Part shown: positions 32,369 to 43,500 of the stretch, piece after piece
Layout: every line of letters starts with the position of its first letter
Numbering within the stretch: position 1 is the stretch's first letter
Assembly (NCBI GenBank): GCA_922989275.2
Contig: OV277862.1
Location: 45,905,786-45,969,785 of the forward strand
Source of the DNA: Gari tellinella
Taxonomy: Eukaryota; Mollusca; Bivalvia; Cardiida; Psammobiidae
Length of the DNA stretch: 64,000 nucleotides
Reading direction: 5' to 3'
Position numbers and translations under genes: made by a program
Notes under the pieces: generated by a model
Seen by the model: the letters and a program-made list of their open reading frames with translations, nothing else
Database searches by the model: none
Told to the model about the DNA's origin: nothing

Positions 32369-33113
32369 ATTACGGAAATAGACACTTTAAATGTTGATTT
32401 CACCGTACCTTCCTCTCAGTACCAATATGAAATAATCGCTATTGCTGGTCGTGTGTAGAATACAATCACTATAGAAACATGCTATTTTCTATACATTTTA
32501 CAGTAAAACCTCTCTATTACGACTACTAAATAGAATGCCATTTGATTGCATGAACACAACCATTTTTTTGACACTTCGGACAAATTGAAGGTGATTGTAA
32601 AGTAAAACAAAAAACTCTTAAAGGGCTTTCTGTTTTACGCTCACATTGCTTTAAGAAGCAGCCTGGTTAACACAATTTATTGGTCGCAATTGAGGTTTTA
32701 CTGACTTTTAAATCTATTGAATGTTCAAATTTCGGCGCTCACGTCAATGTTTTTTCACCCAGTCCCTTAAATATAAGATATAAGATTTTACAATATATAT
32801 ATATATTGAATAGTGAATAATATAGTTTTTAAAAAGCCTACTTTCATCATCTAATCTTTTAAATAATATTTTAACGCAGTTTTTCATTCAGTATTGTCTC
32901 TGAAAGTACTAAAGTAAAACATTTGAACAAGATTGGTTCCAATAAAGCTACTGGCTTAGATGGTATTCCTTCTACGTTTGTAAGCGATGGTGCCTCCTTT
33001 GACTCATATAACCTTTCTATCATTGGATTGAAGGATTTATAGTATCTTTGGTATCTCTTATGATATACAAGTATAACTGAAGAGCTATTTGTTTTACTGT
33101 CACCTTGCTTTAA

Positions 33114-33652
33114 AGCGACTCGCAACCAGATGGTGCATTAAAAATAGTAATTTGTAAATATGTGTCAAACGCTTATATAAATGGTAAAGAATTAGTTTAG
33201 GATAAGAAATTCTGTTTAAAAAAATGTATTTCAATAAAAAAAAATACTGGTCTCTGGTGGGATTCGAACCCGGGGCCCGGCATTGGCGGACAGAAGGCAA
33301 AATAGGGGAAACCGCTTAGACCAATGAACCACGGAGACTATCCGTTTATCTCCGATCGATTTAACGTATTTCAATGTGTAGCGATAAAAAGTGCATACAA
33401 CTTCGTGTTTCGGCTCGGGTTTATGTCTGAGCCCGTGTAGAGAAGCAACAACAACAACTATACCGTCTACTAGTCGGTATAGAAAAACGATGGAAAATAT
33501 CTAAAAATCTAAGATTCGGTGACGATTCTTGAAACTTTTTTTGGGACTGATCATATTTTTTTAATGTCAGAAGCCAAATAATGCCACAAATTTGCTTTTA
33601 TTTGAGTATTTTATTTTATTTTGACAAGTACACCATCCGGTTGCGAGTCCCT
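33114..33652. mobile_element. TTAA-flanked MITE with tRNA-like module, copy 3 (inverted)
   Basis: Left end AGCGACTCGCAACCAGATGG after TTAA (33110-33113), right end 'caccatccggttgcgagtcc' before TTAA (33653-33656). It inserted at a TTAA where a decayed hairpin element reads 'caccttgctttaagcagtca' across the junction. Confidence 0.75.
33255..33355 (-). ncRNA. tRNA-like module inside TTAA MITE (copy 3)
   Basis: On the - strand an A-box-like TGGTTCATTGG is followed by B-box GGTTCGAATCC (complement at about 33260-33270). The sequence between the boxes differs from copies 1 and 2, so modules may have diverged or been replaced. Confidence 0.5.
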
Positions 33653-33659
33653 TTAAGCA

Positions 33660-36220
33660 GTCACCCGTAGTAAACACTCAACGATTAACACAATTTGGTG
33701 GTCGACATGGAGAATTTGACTGTAATGAAATCGATTAGATAACAGGCATTGTCTATATAAGTCATTTCCCCTCTTAACCCTTCAACCCATAGCATGTTTC
33801 TAGTTTTGAAGACAGATGACCACATAAAGCAGATTGAAAGTAAAGCAGAGCTCACCTTAAGGCACATTATGCTTTACTTTCAGTCTGCTTTAAAGACATA
33901 CGTGCGTAAATGAAATTTCGATAAGAATGTCTTGATACTTTGTTAACATATACACTTAACTATTCTAAGAAAGAAAATAAAAAGAAAGTATGGGGTTACC
34001 GATCTATATTTTCAAATATAGGCTTTTACAAATATGACCCTTGATTATTTTTTAACACCGCCGAGAATTTGTTTTTAAAACTGCATGCAGCTGATTACCT
34101 TTATGTTTTTCTCTTTGCTAATTTGGTGATATTAAATGTTAGCTACATGAACGTGTTATTTCATCAAATTGATAGATTTAAAGGATATTATAATGATTCT
34201 ACTGGTAAAATGAAACAGTGAAAAGAATAATTGGGAAGCAAAATGTACACTAACACCCTCTTTTGTAAGATCTTTTTCAATTTTCGAAATAAAAATGTCA
34301 TAAAAACTACTAAATTTTTATAATCACCCATAACATATTTTTGTAACTTGGCAGAAATAATGACTAGCCCAATAACAATCAGAAAATGTAAAGAAACCTA
34401 GGTGTCACCATATTCATTTTTGAAATATCGTCAAAATTCTAAATCTAACCCCTTAGATTTTATGCCGAAAATATACCTCCCCCAATAGCCAAATTGGGTC
34501 TCTGTTGGCCTAAAATGAGAAATATTCATCCAATGTTTGCCTAAATTGGTAAATATATAAGTGTATGTGAATACAGCATTTAATAAAGTTTCAGTTACTT
34601 AAAGCATTTACAGTGCTGCTGATAAAAACATAAACATAATTTCTATAAGAACTGCTACTCGGGACAGTTTTTTCAAATCTTAAAACTACGGAAGCTTATA
34701 CGGACCCCCTTATATATACAATAAATGTGTAAACATTCCACGCAGTTTTATGATATAAAAATGCTTTAAAACAATAATGATATACGTTGGGTACAACATA
34801 ACACGTCAGTTTTAAGTCTCTTATATTTAGCCTTGAAATATAAATAATTCGTTTTTACTGAAATACATTAAAATTAGCTCGAATTTTCTCATAAAAAGGA
34901 CACTATTTATTTAATATAATTCGTTACTTTCGATCTATTATATGTTGTGAAGATATATTCAGCAATATAGTTATTAAGTATATGAAATAATTACTTAAGT
35001 AGTATAGAAAATAAACTTGTTTTGGTAAATATACAATGTGTTCTTTTTTAGCCTTTTACATTTATTATAACTTAGAAATATACAGAAATAGACGTTTTGT
35101 AAGATATAAATTCTCTGCTTTTTACCAATTTATATCTTAATTCCATTTATAATTGACAAAAGGTTATTGACATAAATATTATAATCATATAACTGCTCAG
35201 AAAACATTAGCTTTTATATATTGCAGATATATAAAATTGTTAATTTCGATAAAGATAAATATTAATGTTGATATGATTACACATAAAATATCACTTTATA
35301 TATGTCAAATATATGTAACTCTTTAACTTTTCAAAGATATTATTACATTTAAGGGGTCCGTATAAGCTTCCGTATAAAACAGTGCCAGTACGGAAAGAAC
35401 TATATTTTACATAATTTACCAATGAGAACTTTTCAAAATTCATTTCTATGGTAATAAATGTATTGCAAACCAGAAAAAAATAGTAATCAAGATATTTAAG
35501 AAGTTTATTTTTCAACATTTTTAGTATAGACGAGTATGTCTTTAAGATACCAATTGCTAAAATGTAGGAAATATATCTTAAGGTGTATATATATGTATTA
35601 CTGTGTAAATAAGAACTATATTTTTCAGTAAAATAAATAATCAAATGCGTAAGACGTTTTATAGAGTAATGGGTTGCACAACATGAAGTACTTGAGACGT
35701 TAGATGGTTAAGTTGTAAATTGACAAATAACTTTCTACATTCGTTCGCAAACGGCAAACTTATATGTAGGAAACTTCAGCACCAAATTGTATAAACGTTG
35801 GTTAATATAACCCAGTGGTTAACTTTAATTCTAACATGACACGCATTTTGAACACTATAAAAATAGAACAAGCTTATCGTGGTGTACCTGAGACGTTTTA
35901 CAACGCTCTTCCCTACCCCACTCCTCCCGCGGATAAATGACGTGACGTGTTACGTAAAGATCATATACTTTTAACCAGTCATGTAACTGTAATTTCCCAT
36001 TTTTTCTGTTTTGTTTCTTCATGTTATGTTTGTTCTATGCCAGATGGTGGGTCGGTAAATGTGTATTTTGTGTGCGAATTCTCTGCTGTACGTAAAGTTG
36101 CTGTTCGGTGTTAGATTCTTGTAAGTTATTCGGTCGAAAAACTGCATCCGCTGAGGAAATACGTATGAAACATTTGATTTCCTTTCTAACTTATGTCTTT
36201 AAATCTGGTCATGTTAGAAT
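33660..36220. other. AT-rich intergenic stretch
   Basis: Holds an AAAGCAGG hairpin core at 33817-33893, inverted repeats at 34688-34710 and 35351-35373, and CRE-like 'atgacgtgacgtgttacgta' at about 35938-35957. No convincing gene; the one longer ORF is AT-rich low complexity. Confidence 0.5.
34688..35373. mobile_element. TIR-bounded AT-rich element
   Basis: 'acggaagcttatacggaccc' at 34688 is repeated inverted as 'gggtccgtataagcttccgt' ending at 35373. The 640-bp interior has no ORF. No clear target duplication. Confidence 0.55.
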
Positions 36221-36231
36221 CGAAATAAGCT

Positions 36232-36380
36232 ATGTTCTACCGTTGTTAAACGGTATTTTACAACGGCTGGTCGTTGTGATGCGCAGGAATTGACCACTCA
36301 GGTCTTCGGCCTTCGTGGCCAATTTCTGCGCATCACAACTCCCAACCGTTGTAAAATACCGTTTAACAACGGTAGAACAT
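36232..36380. mobile_element. Inverted-repeat MITE with 61-bp arms
   Basis: 'atgttctaccgttgttaaac' pairs with 'gtttaacaacggtagaacat'. The arms remain mostly paired through 'gttgtgatgcgcag' to a loop of about 26 bp. Confidence 0.7.
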
Positions 36381-36399
36381 GGATTATTTCTTAACCAAC

Positions 36400-36935
36400 G
36401 TTTATACAAATGGAAAAGAAGGTTTGCAAAACTCTCATGAGAATTAACAGAAGTATTTTGAAATAAGATCATTATTATTGAAATAACAAATACCAATTTA
36501 AGCCAGAAAATTATATGGGATTCAGGCTAAAAACTGTCACAAATGATTATCATGGGGTTGGTTTATCTAGTAAGGGGTCTTTTAATATAGCACATCATAT
36601 TCTCTATACTTATGTACAAGTGTTCAAATCAAGTTTTCAAAATTAGAAACATGCTTTGTGGTAAATGCGTAAAATAGAATGCCAGTGGCTTGGAGCAATG
36701 ACAAATCGGAAAAACAAACACAGAAAAAGTCAGCAACCGTTTTCGAATAGTTTATTTGAATTAGGAAAACAATATCACAAGAAACAAAATTAACACAACA
36801 AATAAAATAAATGGCATAGCCCAAGATACGTATTGTACTTACAAGTAGATATTTCATGTCTTATCAATTTCTATGTTTTGAATACTCATAATGATAGTCT
36901 GTTATGACTTCTCGATAGAATCGTCTCAAAGAGAC
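36400..36935. other. Non-coding stretch, nothing recognised
   Basis: AT-rich, no coding or repeat signal beyond a GAATCGTCTC/GAGACGATCC mini-hairpin near 36918-36940. Confidence 0.45.
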
Positions 36936-36940
36936 GATCC

Positions 36941-37183
36941 TGGGAACTGTCTTACGAAACGTCGCACAACAAATATTGTCGTAAGTCAGATTATGAAAGT
37001 CTCAACTACTATTTATTTCTCCTTCTAATCCTGTCTTGTGGCATCTCTTTGGGATCGTCTTGAAAGACGATTCCAAAGAGATGACACAAGACAGGATTAA
37101 ATGGAGAAATAAGAAATTAGATGTATTTTAAAGTTTTGACTTACGACCGTTTTTATCGTACGACATTTCGCAAGACGGGCCCC
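36941..37183. mobile_element. Family E MITE
   Basis: Right end 'catttcgcaagacgggcccc'. The core has 'taatcctgtcttgtggcat' paired with its complement around GTCTTGAAAGAC. Left end eroded. Confidence 0.65.
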
Positions 37184-37368
37184 TGATGAGTAGTTATAAC
37201 ATATTGCTTGGATCGATATCTAAAGAAAGATATTGTTGATAAAGCTCAGCCAACTTTTCCGCCGTTTGTTATGTGTAAACACAATTATATGGCAAATTAA
37301 CTTACGTTCATTTGATATTGTTAAGGCCATATACCGAAATGACCCTTTCAGTATTGGGACAGACTGAC

Positions 37369-37441
37369 CTGGGCAAATAGTGTAGACCCTGATCAGACTG
37401 TTCCTAAATGAACATTATGATTAGGAGCTACGTTGTTTGCA
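37369..37441. repeat. Decayed GATC hairpin core
   Basis: 'agtgtagaccctgatcagac' faces a damaged 'attaggagctacgttgtttg'. MITE ends not recognised. Confidence 0.5.
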
Positions 37442-37665
37442 ATTCAGTTTGTACATTTCGGACAAATTACTGTTCGATACGTGTAAAAGCAATGAGTAAC
37501 AAGTTTAGAATAATCAGCTATCCCAAATTTTAGGTTTATTTAGGTACGTTTGCTCATGTTCTTGCCAAACAGTGTGTGCCAATTAAAAACTGTTATGGGA
37601 ACTGTAATTCGATCTACGCTACAATATAACGAAAACATGATGATAAAAGGATAGATTAAGACGTA

Positions 37666-37911
37666 CAGTGGAGAAAACGTTATTCTTTCCCAATAAACGC
37701 GTTTACGCTAAAAGTACTATTTTCACTGCAAACAGTTTGGAGCCAGATCAGACGCCGGGTAACCCGGCGTCTGATCAGGCTCCAAACTGTTTGCCACCAA
37801 GATAAAGATGAATTATCAGAATTGTCAAAAAGTTGTATTTTTCTACGTTTTAGTGTTTTGCGTTTGCGTACGTTTGCGTTTAAACGGGAAAGAATAACAG
37901 ATTCTCCACTG
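37666..37911 (+). mobile_element. Family A MITE, intact
   Basis: 246 bp, TA on both sides, ends CAGTGGAGAAAACGTTATTC and ...CAGATTCTCCACTG. The core palindrome GATCAGACGCCGGGTAACCC and its complement is at about 37746-37785. Confidence 0.85.
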
Positions 37912-38167
37912 TATTATTCCATAGGCAGAAATATATACTAAGCATGTTCAGATATAGCATGAACTAGATCTATACCACTGTCTACTGATTGATAAATTGG
38001 TCCACCAGCTAACCCCAGTAAATAATCTCGTTGTTTCGACCATTCAAACAATACTAATATTTGGTGTTAAAGGCAGGTGATTGCTTAATACAATAGGGAA
38101 ATAAAAGAGTCAGTTCTTGCTTTCTGCTCAGGCTACTAGTATCAATTTATACACTTCCTATACCCCG

Positions 38168-38449
38168 CGGGGCCTCCGTGGCCTAGTGGTATAGTCACTG
38201 TGACTTACATCATTAAGCTCCTCGCCGCTGTGAGTTCGAATCCCAGTAGGGTCGTTCGGATTTTTCATGTGGTGAAGCCTTCCAGCTGGCTTGCGGAAGG
38301 TCGGTGGTTCTACCCAGTTGCCGATTTGTGCCTGAAACAGTGCATAAAGGACTTCTGGGGTCTTCCTCCACCTATAATTAGCTGGACGTCGCGATACGAC
38401 TGAAATACTGTTGAAAGCGACGTAAAATCAGAACAAATCAAAATCAAAT
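38168..38449 (+). mobile_element. Complete tRNA-derived SINE with META-like core
   Basis: Flanked by a perfect 11-bp duplication CCTATACCCCG (38157-38167 and 38450-38460). The tRNA-like head has A-box TGGCCTAGTGG (38179-38189) and B-box AGTTCGAATCC (38233-38243). The core has 'ttccagctggcttgcggaag' and 'ctggggtcttcctccacc'; the tail has 'gaaagcgacgtaaaatc' and A-rich repeats. The core resembles META-type SINEs described in molluscs, from memory of that family. Confidence 0.85.
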
Positions 38450-38464
38450 CCTATACCCCGGGTA

Positions 38465-38550
38465 CATGTACAACGGTTATTTGCAAACAGATTGGATCCT
38501 GGTCAGACGCCGCGTTACGCGGCGTCTGACCAAGATCCAAACTGTTTGAC
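38465..38550. repeat. GATC hairpin core, CGCGTTACGCG loop
   Basis: 'attggatcctggtcagacgc' pairs with 'gcgtctgaccaagatccaaa', an unusual GGTCAGAC variant matched by GTCTGACC on the other arm. Confidence 0.65.
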
Positions 38551-39268
38551 ACTCATTCCGATATTACTTAAGGCGATTCGTTAACCTAAAATTTAATTTT
38601 GAGAAATAAAAGCAGACAATTGTTGAAAACTGATGACGTCATGGCAGGGAATGGGGTAAGCCATAGGTGGTTTTTACCTTTACTAGATCTCTCGTAAAAA
38701 GAAAAAAAAATTGAAAAAAAAAATTTCGGAAAAAAAAAAAATTGTACCCTTACTATATTTATATTAGGGATGTCAACGAATATCCGGATATCCGGATATC
38801 CGTATAGCACCGAATATCCGGATATTAATTTAGTATCCGAATAGCTCTAAACGAACTTGTGATTTTTGGTATTTCGCATTATTTGACTTATATAAATATA
38901 CCAATGTCACTCAAATTTCATTACTAGAGCAGAACCTAAACGATTATTTCATCATCTGCATGAAGATACAGGTAGCGGGCAAACTGTTACATAATTACCG
39001 TTAATTTACATGGTCCCCATCGTAACATAGCGATAAATGTGTGTGTGGAGTGCCTATGACACCAGTTAAAACAACATGCGTGTAATTGCTGTGGTGTCTT
39101 TTGTCGCCGATTAAAGGTCTTTGTTTTGATAACGGCTGTCACAGTTTGCCTGGATCAACAGGGTAGCATGGGCTGCATTGTTTCGGACAATTATCACAGT
39201 TTACATAACACCTCTTTAAAAAGAACATCAAGAGTTATATTTCACTAACTTGAAGGCAAAACGATATT

Positions 39269-39292
39269 TGCGCATGCGCGGGTATGGCGGCG
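39269..39292 (+). promoter_or_regulatory. Adjacent NRF1-like and YY1-like sites
   Basis: TGCGCATGCGCG (39269-39280) matches the NRF1 consensus, and TATGGCGGCG (39283-39292) contains the YY1 core ATGGCGGC. Both are typical of TATA-less initiator promoters, and YY1 sites direct start-site choice in mammalian L1. Their position near the element 5' end suggests the LINE's internal promoter; function is inferred. Confidence 0.45.
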
Positions 39293-39483
39293 ATTTTCAA
39301 ATCGTTGCAAATAAATACAAGGAAAATATAATTTAAACTAGTTAAACGTCGCTAATTTTCATAAAAGTGTTTGTAATTTGGAGATAAACTGATAAGTGGT
39401 GTGGACAGTGAATAAAGTGATCGAAAATAAACTGGTTGATGAGTTGTAATCGATTTAAGTTGTGAGGCGGTGAACGATTCTGA

Positions 39484-40593
39484 ATGGCAAGATCTAAAAA
39501 AGGCAAAAAACGGACTAAATCCCAATCATCACCAGGTTCGGTGAGTACATGCCCTGATAAAAGGCAAACGCTTGATGATACCAGTAACGGTGTAAACAGT
39601 GTAAACAGCAGCACGAACATTATATATAACGATCCTATGATGGCGTCCCCACAACAATATATGCAGCAAAATATGATGCCCCACCCACAATATAACGGTC
39701 AAATGCTGAACAGTCTATATACACCTCCCACTCCGAATAGTCAACAATATGGACCCCCACAGACCCCGATGACCCAGATGACAGTACCTTCTGCTCAATG
39801 TGACTCAAATTTTCAACAAACTGTCTTAAATAAGCTTGAATCCATGGAAACACGTTTACATAAACTTGACACGATCGAGAAACAGCTATCATCGGTGTCA
39901 CAAAAAATGACACAAATGGACAATCGTATCTCGTCGCTAGAGTCTTCAGTCCGTGCAAACAATGACAAAATCATTTCTCTTGAAACTAGCCAAACAGTTG
40001 ACTCCCAGATATGCAGCGATCTTGAGAAAACAGTCAAAAAGGAATGTGATCGTATAAACACTATATCCCGAGAATGTGAGGCGCTTAAACGCGAGAATTC
40101 ATCTTTAAGCAATGAGGTCTTGGATCTACAATCTAGATCTATGAGGGACAATTTATTGTTCTTTGGTATGGAAGAGTGTGACAGTGTTGATGGTAGAAGG
40201 GAAGAAAACTGTACGCAGGCGGTGTTAGATTTTTGTGAGAACACATTACAGATCGAAAATGCACACACAAAAATCAAAATCGACAGGGCTCATCGCATTG
40301 GACGATATGTTCTCAACAAAAAACGGCCGATAGTGGCGAAATTCAATCACTACCCTGACAAGTTAACGGTTAAGCAGCAGGCGTCAGCTATTCTCAGTGG
40401 CCAAAGTAACGGCTATCGTGTGGGTGACCAATACCCTAAGATCATACAAGACCGCAGGCGACAGCTCGTGCCTATCATGATAAAGGCAAAAAATGACAAC
40501 AAGAGGGCATTTCTGTCCTATGATAAACTCTACATAGACGGCAATATGTATACTGTGGAAACTGTCTCTCGTTCCGGTTACAACAGTAGTTAG
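39484..40593 (+). CDS. LINE ORF1 RNA-binding protein (+ strand)
   Basis: 369 residues from ATG to TAG at 40591-40593. Basic start MARSKKGKKRTKSQSS, a Pro/Gln/Met-rich segment, then a coiled coil (about 105-215). An L1 ORF1-like RRM begins RSMRDNLLFFGMEE, with DRAHRIGRY and KLYIDGNMY in the C-terminal domain. It shares the RSMR(D/E)NLLFFG signature with the - strand ORF1 but is shorter and otherwise divergent, so the two are related families rather than copies. Confidence 0.9.
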   Translation: MARSKKGKKRTKSQSSPGSVSTCPDKRQTLDDTSNGVNSVNSSTNIIYNDPMMASPQQYMQQNMMPHPQYNGQMLNSLYTPPTPNSQQYGPPQTPMTQMTVPSAQCDSNFQQTVLNKLESMETRLHKLDTIEKQLSSVSQKMTQMDNRISSLESSVRANNDKIISLETSQTVDSQICSDLEKTVKKECDRINTISRECEALKRENSSLSNEVLDLQSRSMRDNLLFFGMEECDSVDGRREENCTQAVLDFCENTLQIENAHTKIKIDRAHRIGRYVLNKKRPIVAKFNHYPDKLTVKQQASAILSGQSNGYRVGDQYPKIIQDRRRQLVPIMIKAKNDNKRAFLSYDKLYIDGNMYTVETVSRSGYNSS

Positions 40594-43500
40594 GAACCAG
40601 ATGAGAAACAATTTCGCTTTCTACTTTGGAATGTACAGGGCATTAAATCAAAACTGAATGACCCTGATTTTCAAAACTTCATACAGGATTATGACTTTCT
40701 TCTGTTAACTGAAACATGGCATTCAAATGTAACAAATATAACTATAGATGGTTACCAAAGTTTCGACTGTATTCGACCGAAAGCAAATAAGCGTGCTAAG
40801 CGTGAAAGCGGAGGTGTGATTGTTTACTTCAGAGAGCGTTATCGAAAACATATAGATGTACTATCTGTTAACAATAACGGCATTCTGTGGCTTAAACTGC
40901 AAAAAGAATTTGGTAACTTTGACGAGGATCTATATTTATGTGTATGTTACATACCCCCTGAGGGATCATCAGTGTATAGAAATGAACAATCTAATCTTTT
41001 TCAATTTGATTTCTTCGATGCTTTGAACGATGACATTAGAAAATATAGTGATTTAGGTACAGTTTATATCACTGGCGATCTAAACTCCCGTACGGGAACT
41101 CAGCCTGACTTTATACCGGACATTAATTTGAACCGTTACGTCGATGTTCCAGAAAACAATGACACATGCTCTTTGCCTTCGAGGGAAAATAATGATAAAA
41201 ATGTAAATAGTTTTGGACTTAAGCTATTAAATTTGTGTAAGGAATGTAACCTTTTGATAACAAATGGTCGACTCGAAGAAGGAAAGTGCACGTTTCATGG
41301 TTTGTATAGAAACAGACCGGTCTCTAGTACAGTTGATTATATAATAACTAGTGGTGATAACTTTAAATATATATCTGATTTTTGTGTATTAGATCTTACA
41401 GAACATTCCGATCATTGTCCTGTCACTTTCGCACTGAATGGCTTTTATCGAGCATCCAGTGGGAAAGATGACGACAATGGGTCACGTGATAAAATATTAT
41501 GGGACTCTTCAAAGAGAGAAAGTGTTATACAATCTTTAATAAATAAACAAGAACACTTGGATGGATTAATGAGTAAGCTTTCGTCAGGTGATATCGACGT
41601 AAATGAATGTGTTGAGACATTTTCGAAGTTTGTTTATGACATTTCTTTCAATCATTGTGGAAAGAAGTGTTTTAAGAAACATACGAAAATTGTGTACAAA
41701 GCAGAATGGTTTGATGAGAATTGTAGAAAGGCTAAAGGGGAATTTTTAAAAGCGAGACGCAAACTATTAACAGATAATTCTTTTGAAAATAAGGCAGCTT
41801 TTCTACATTGTAGAAGTCAATTCGCTAATACAAAACGTTTAGCAAAATCGAAATTCTACAATAAAGAAAAGACTAAATTATCAGATTTAAGTAAACACTC
41901 TCCTAGAAAATTTTGGAAATATATAAAAAAGTTTAAAAAATGCAATAAAACGGAAATTGATGCTGATCTTAGCGATTTTGTTAACTATTTTTCAGATTTG
42001 GGAAACACACCACATGCTCAAGATGATAGTTCAAATGATCACAATTTTGATAATGCCGCTACTGAAAACATTGAAATGTTAGATAGGCCTTTTGATATAA
42101 ATGAAATAAAGAAAACTATTTCTTCACTTAAAAGAAACAAAAGTTGCGATTTAGACAATAATGTTGCTGATTTTTTCATAGACACCAATAACTTTATTTC
42201 TCAGTATCTTTGTACAATATTTAACAAAATTTATGACTCAGGGATTTATCCAGAGTCATGGACTAAAGGTATTATAGTGCCTATTTTTAAAAAAGGGAAC
42301 CCATCGGACCCTTCTAATTATAGAGGTATTACCCTGGTAAATATAATGGGGAAAATCTTTTCTCTCACTCTCCGCAATAGGTTAAATGCATGGTGTGAAC
42401 AAGAAAATGTTTTCCATGATACTCAGTTTGGATTTCGTGACAATTGTGCTACTGTTGACGCAGTATTTTTACTCCATACAATTATACAAAAGGTATTGTC
42501 TAAAAAATCAAAGCTATGGTGTGCTTTTATCGACTATCAACGTGCTTTCGATACCGTTATCCGTGAATCATTATGGATTAGACTGGTTCAGTCAGGCATT
42601 AGCTGTAAAATGTTGCGTATGATTAAAAGTCTATACGAAACAGTTAAATGTTGTGTAAGAATCTCGCCGGATATGGATCTTTCTACCTTTTTTGACGTTA
42701 CTTTAGGATTAAAGCAAGGAGAACCGTTGTCCCCTATACTTTTTATCCTTTTTATTAACGATATAGTAAACAATGTAGACCTTGACAACATGACTGATAA
42801 CGACCTTGATCTTTTATCCAGATATTTGATAGCATTCGCTGATGACATAATACTTTTTACCACCAATCCTAACAGTCTACAAGTGCAAATTGACAAAGTT
42901 TATAGATATTCTTTGAAATGGGGGTTGAAAATAAATGTTAGTAAAACCAAAATATGTGTCTTCGAAAAAAGGAAACAAGTACATTTAGAAGAATTCACGA
43001 TTGGAGATGAAAAAATTGAAATGGTTGATTACTTTGTTTATCTTGGTATTAAATTTACTCATACTGGAAACTTATCTAATGCAGTAAAGGCTTTATCTGA
43101 GCAAGCCCTTAAGGCATATCATAACTTATTATATCTCTTTGACAAAGTCGATTTTGATTTCAGCACAAAACTTAAACTATTTGAAACTATGGTTGTACCT
43201 ATTTTAACGTATTGTTCGGAGGTTTGGGGTGTATATAATTTTAAAGAAGTTGATATATTGTATGTTAAATTTTGTAAATATATCCTCGGTGTTAAAAAGC
43301 AGACACCTAATATGGCAGTATTTGGTGAAATAGGTCGATTCCCTTTGTCTCATATCTGTAAGGAACGTTCTTTGAAATTCTGGACTAAAATCATGAGTAA
43401 CCCAGATTCTTACCTTTACCATATGTATGTAGATCAACTTAATAGTATAAATGGATCCTGTTGGTCAAAACGAATGAATTCACTTATAAATCATCTAGGT

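Noticed and set aside
32230..32370. CpG-rich segment as a promoter island
   Set aside because: Too short and without a mapped start site; mentioned only with the candidate first exon.
35291..35644. 117-codon - strand ORF
   Set aside because: Very AT-rich, Tyr/Ile/Lys-biased composition and spans one end of a TIR element; no domain.
39813..40277. 154-codon - strand ORF
   Set aside because: Antisense shadow of LINE ORF1.
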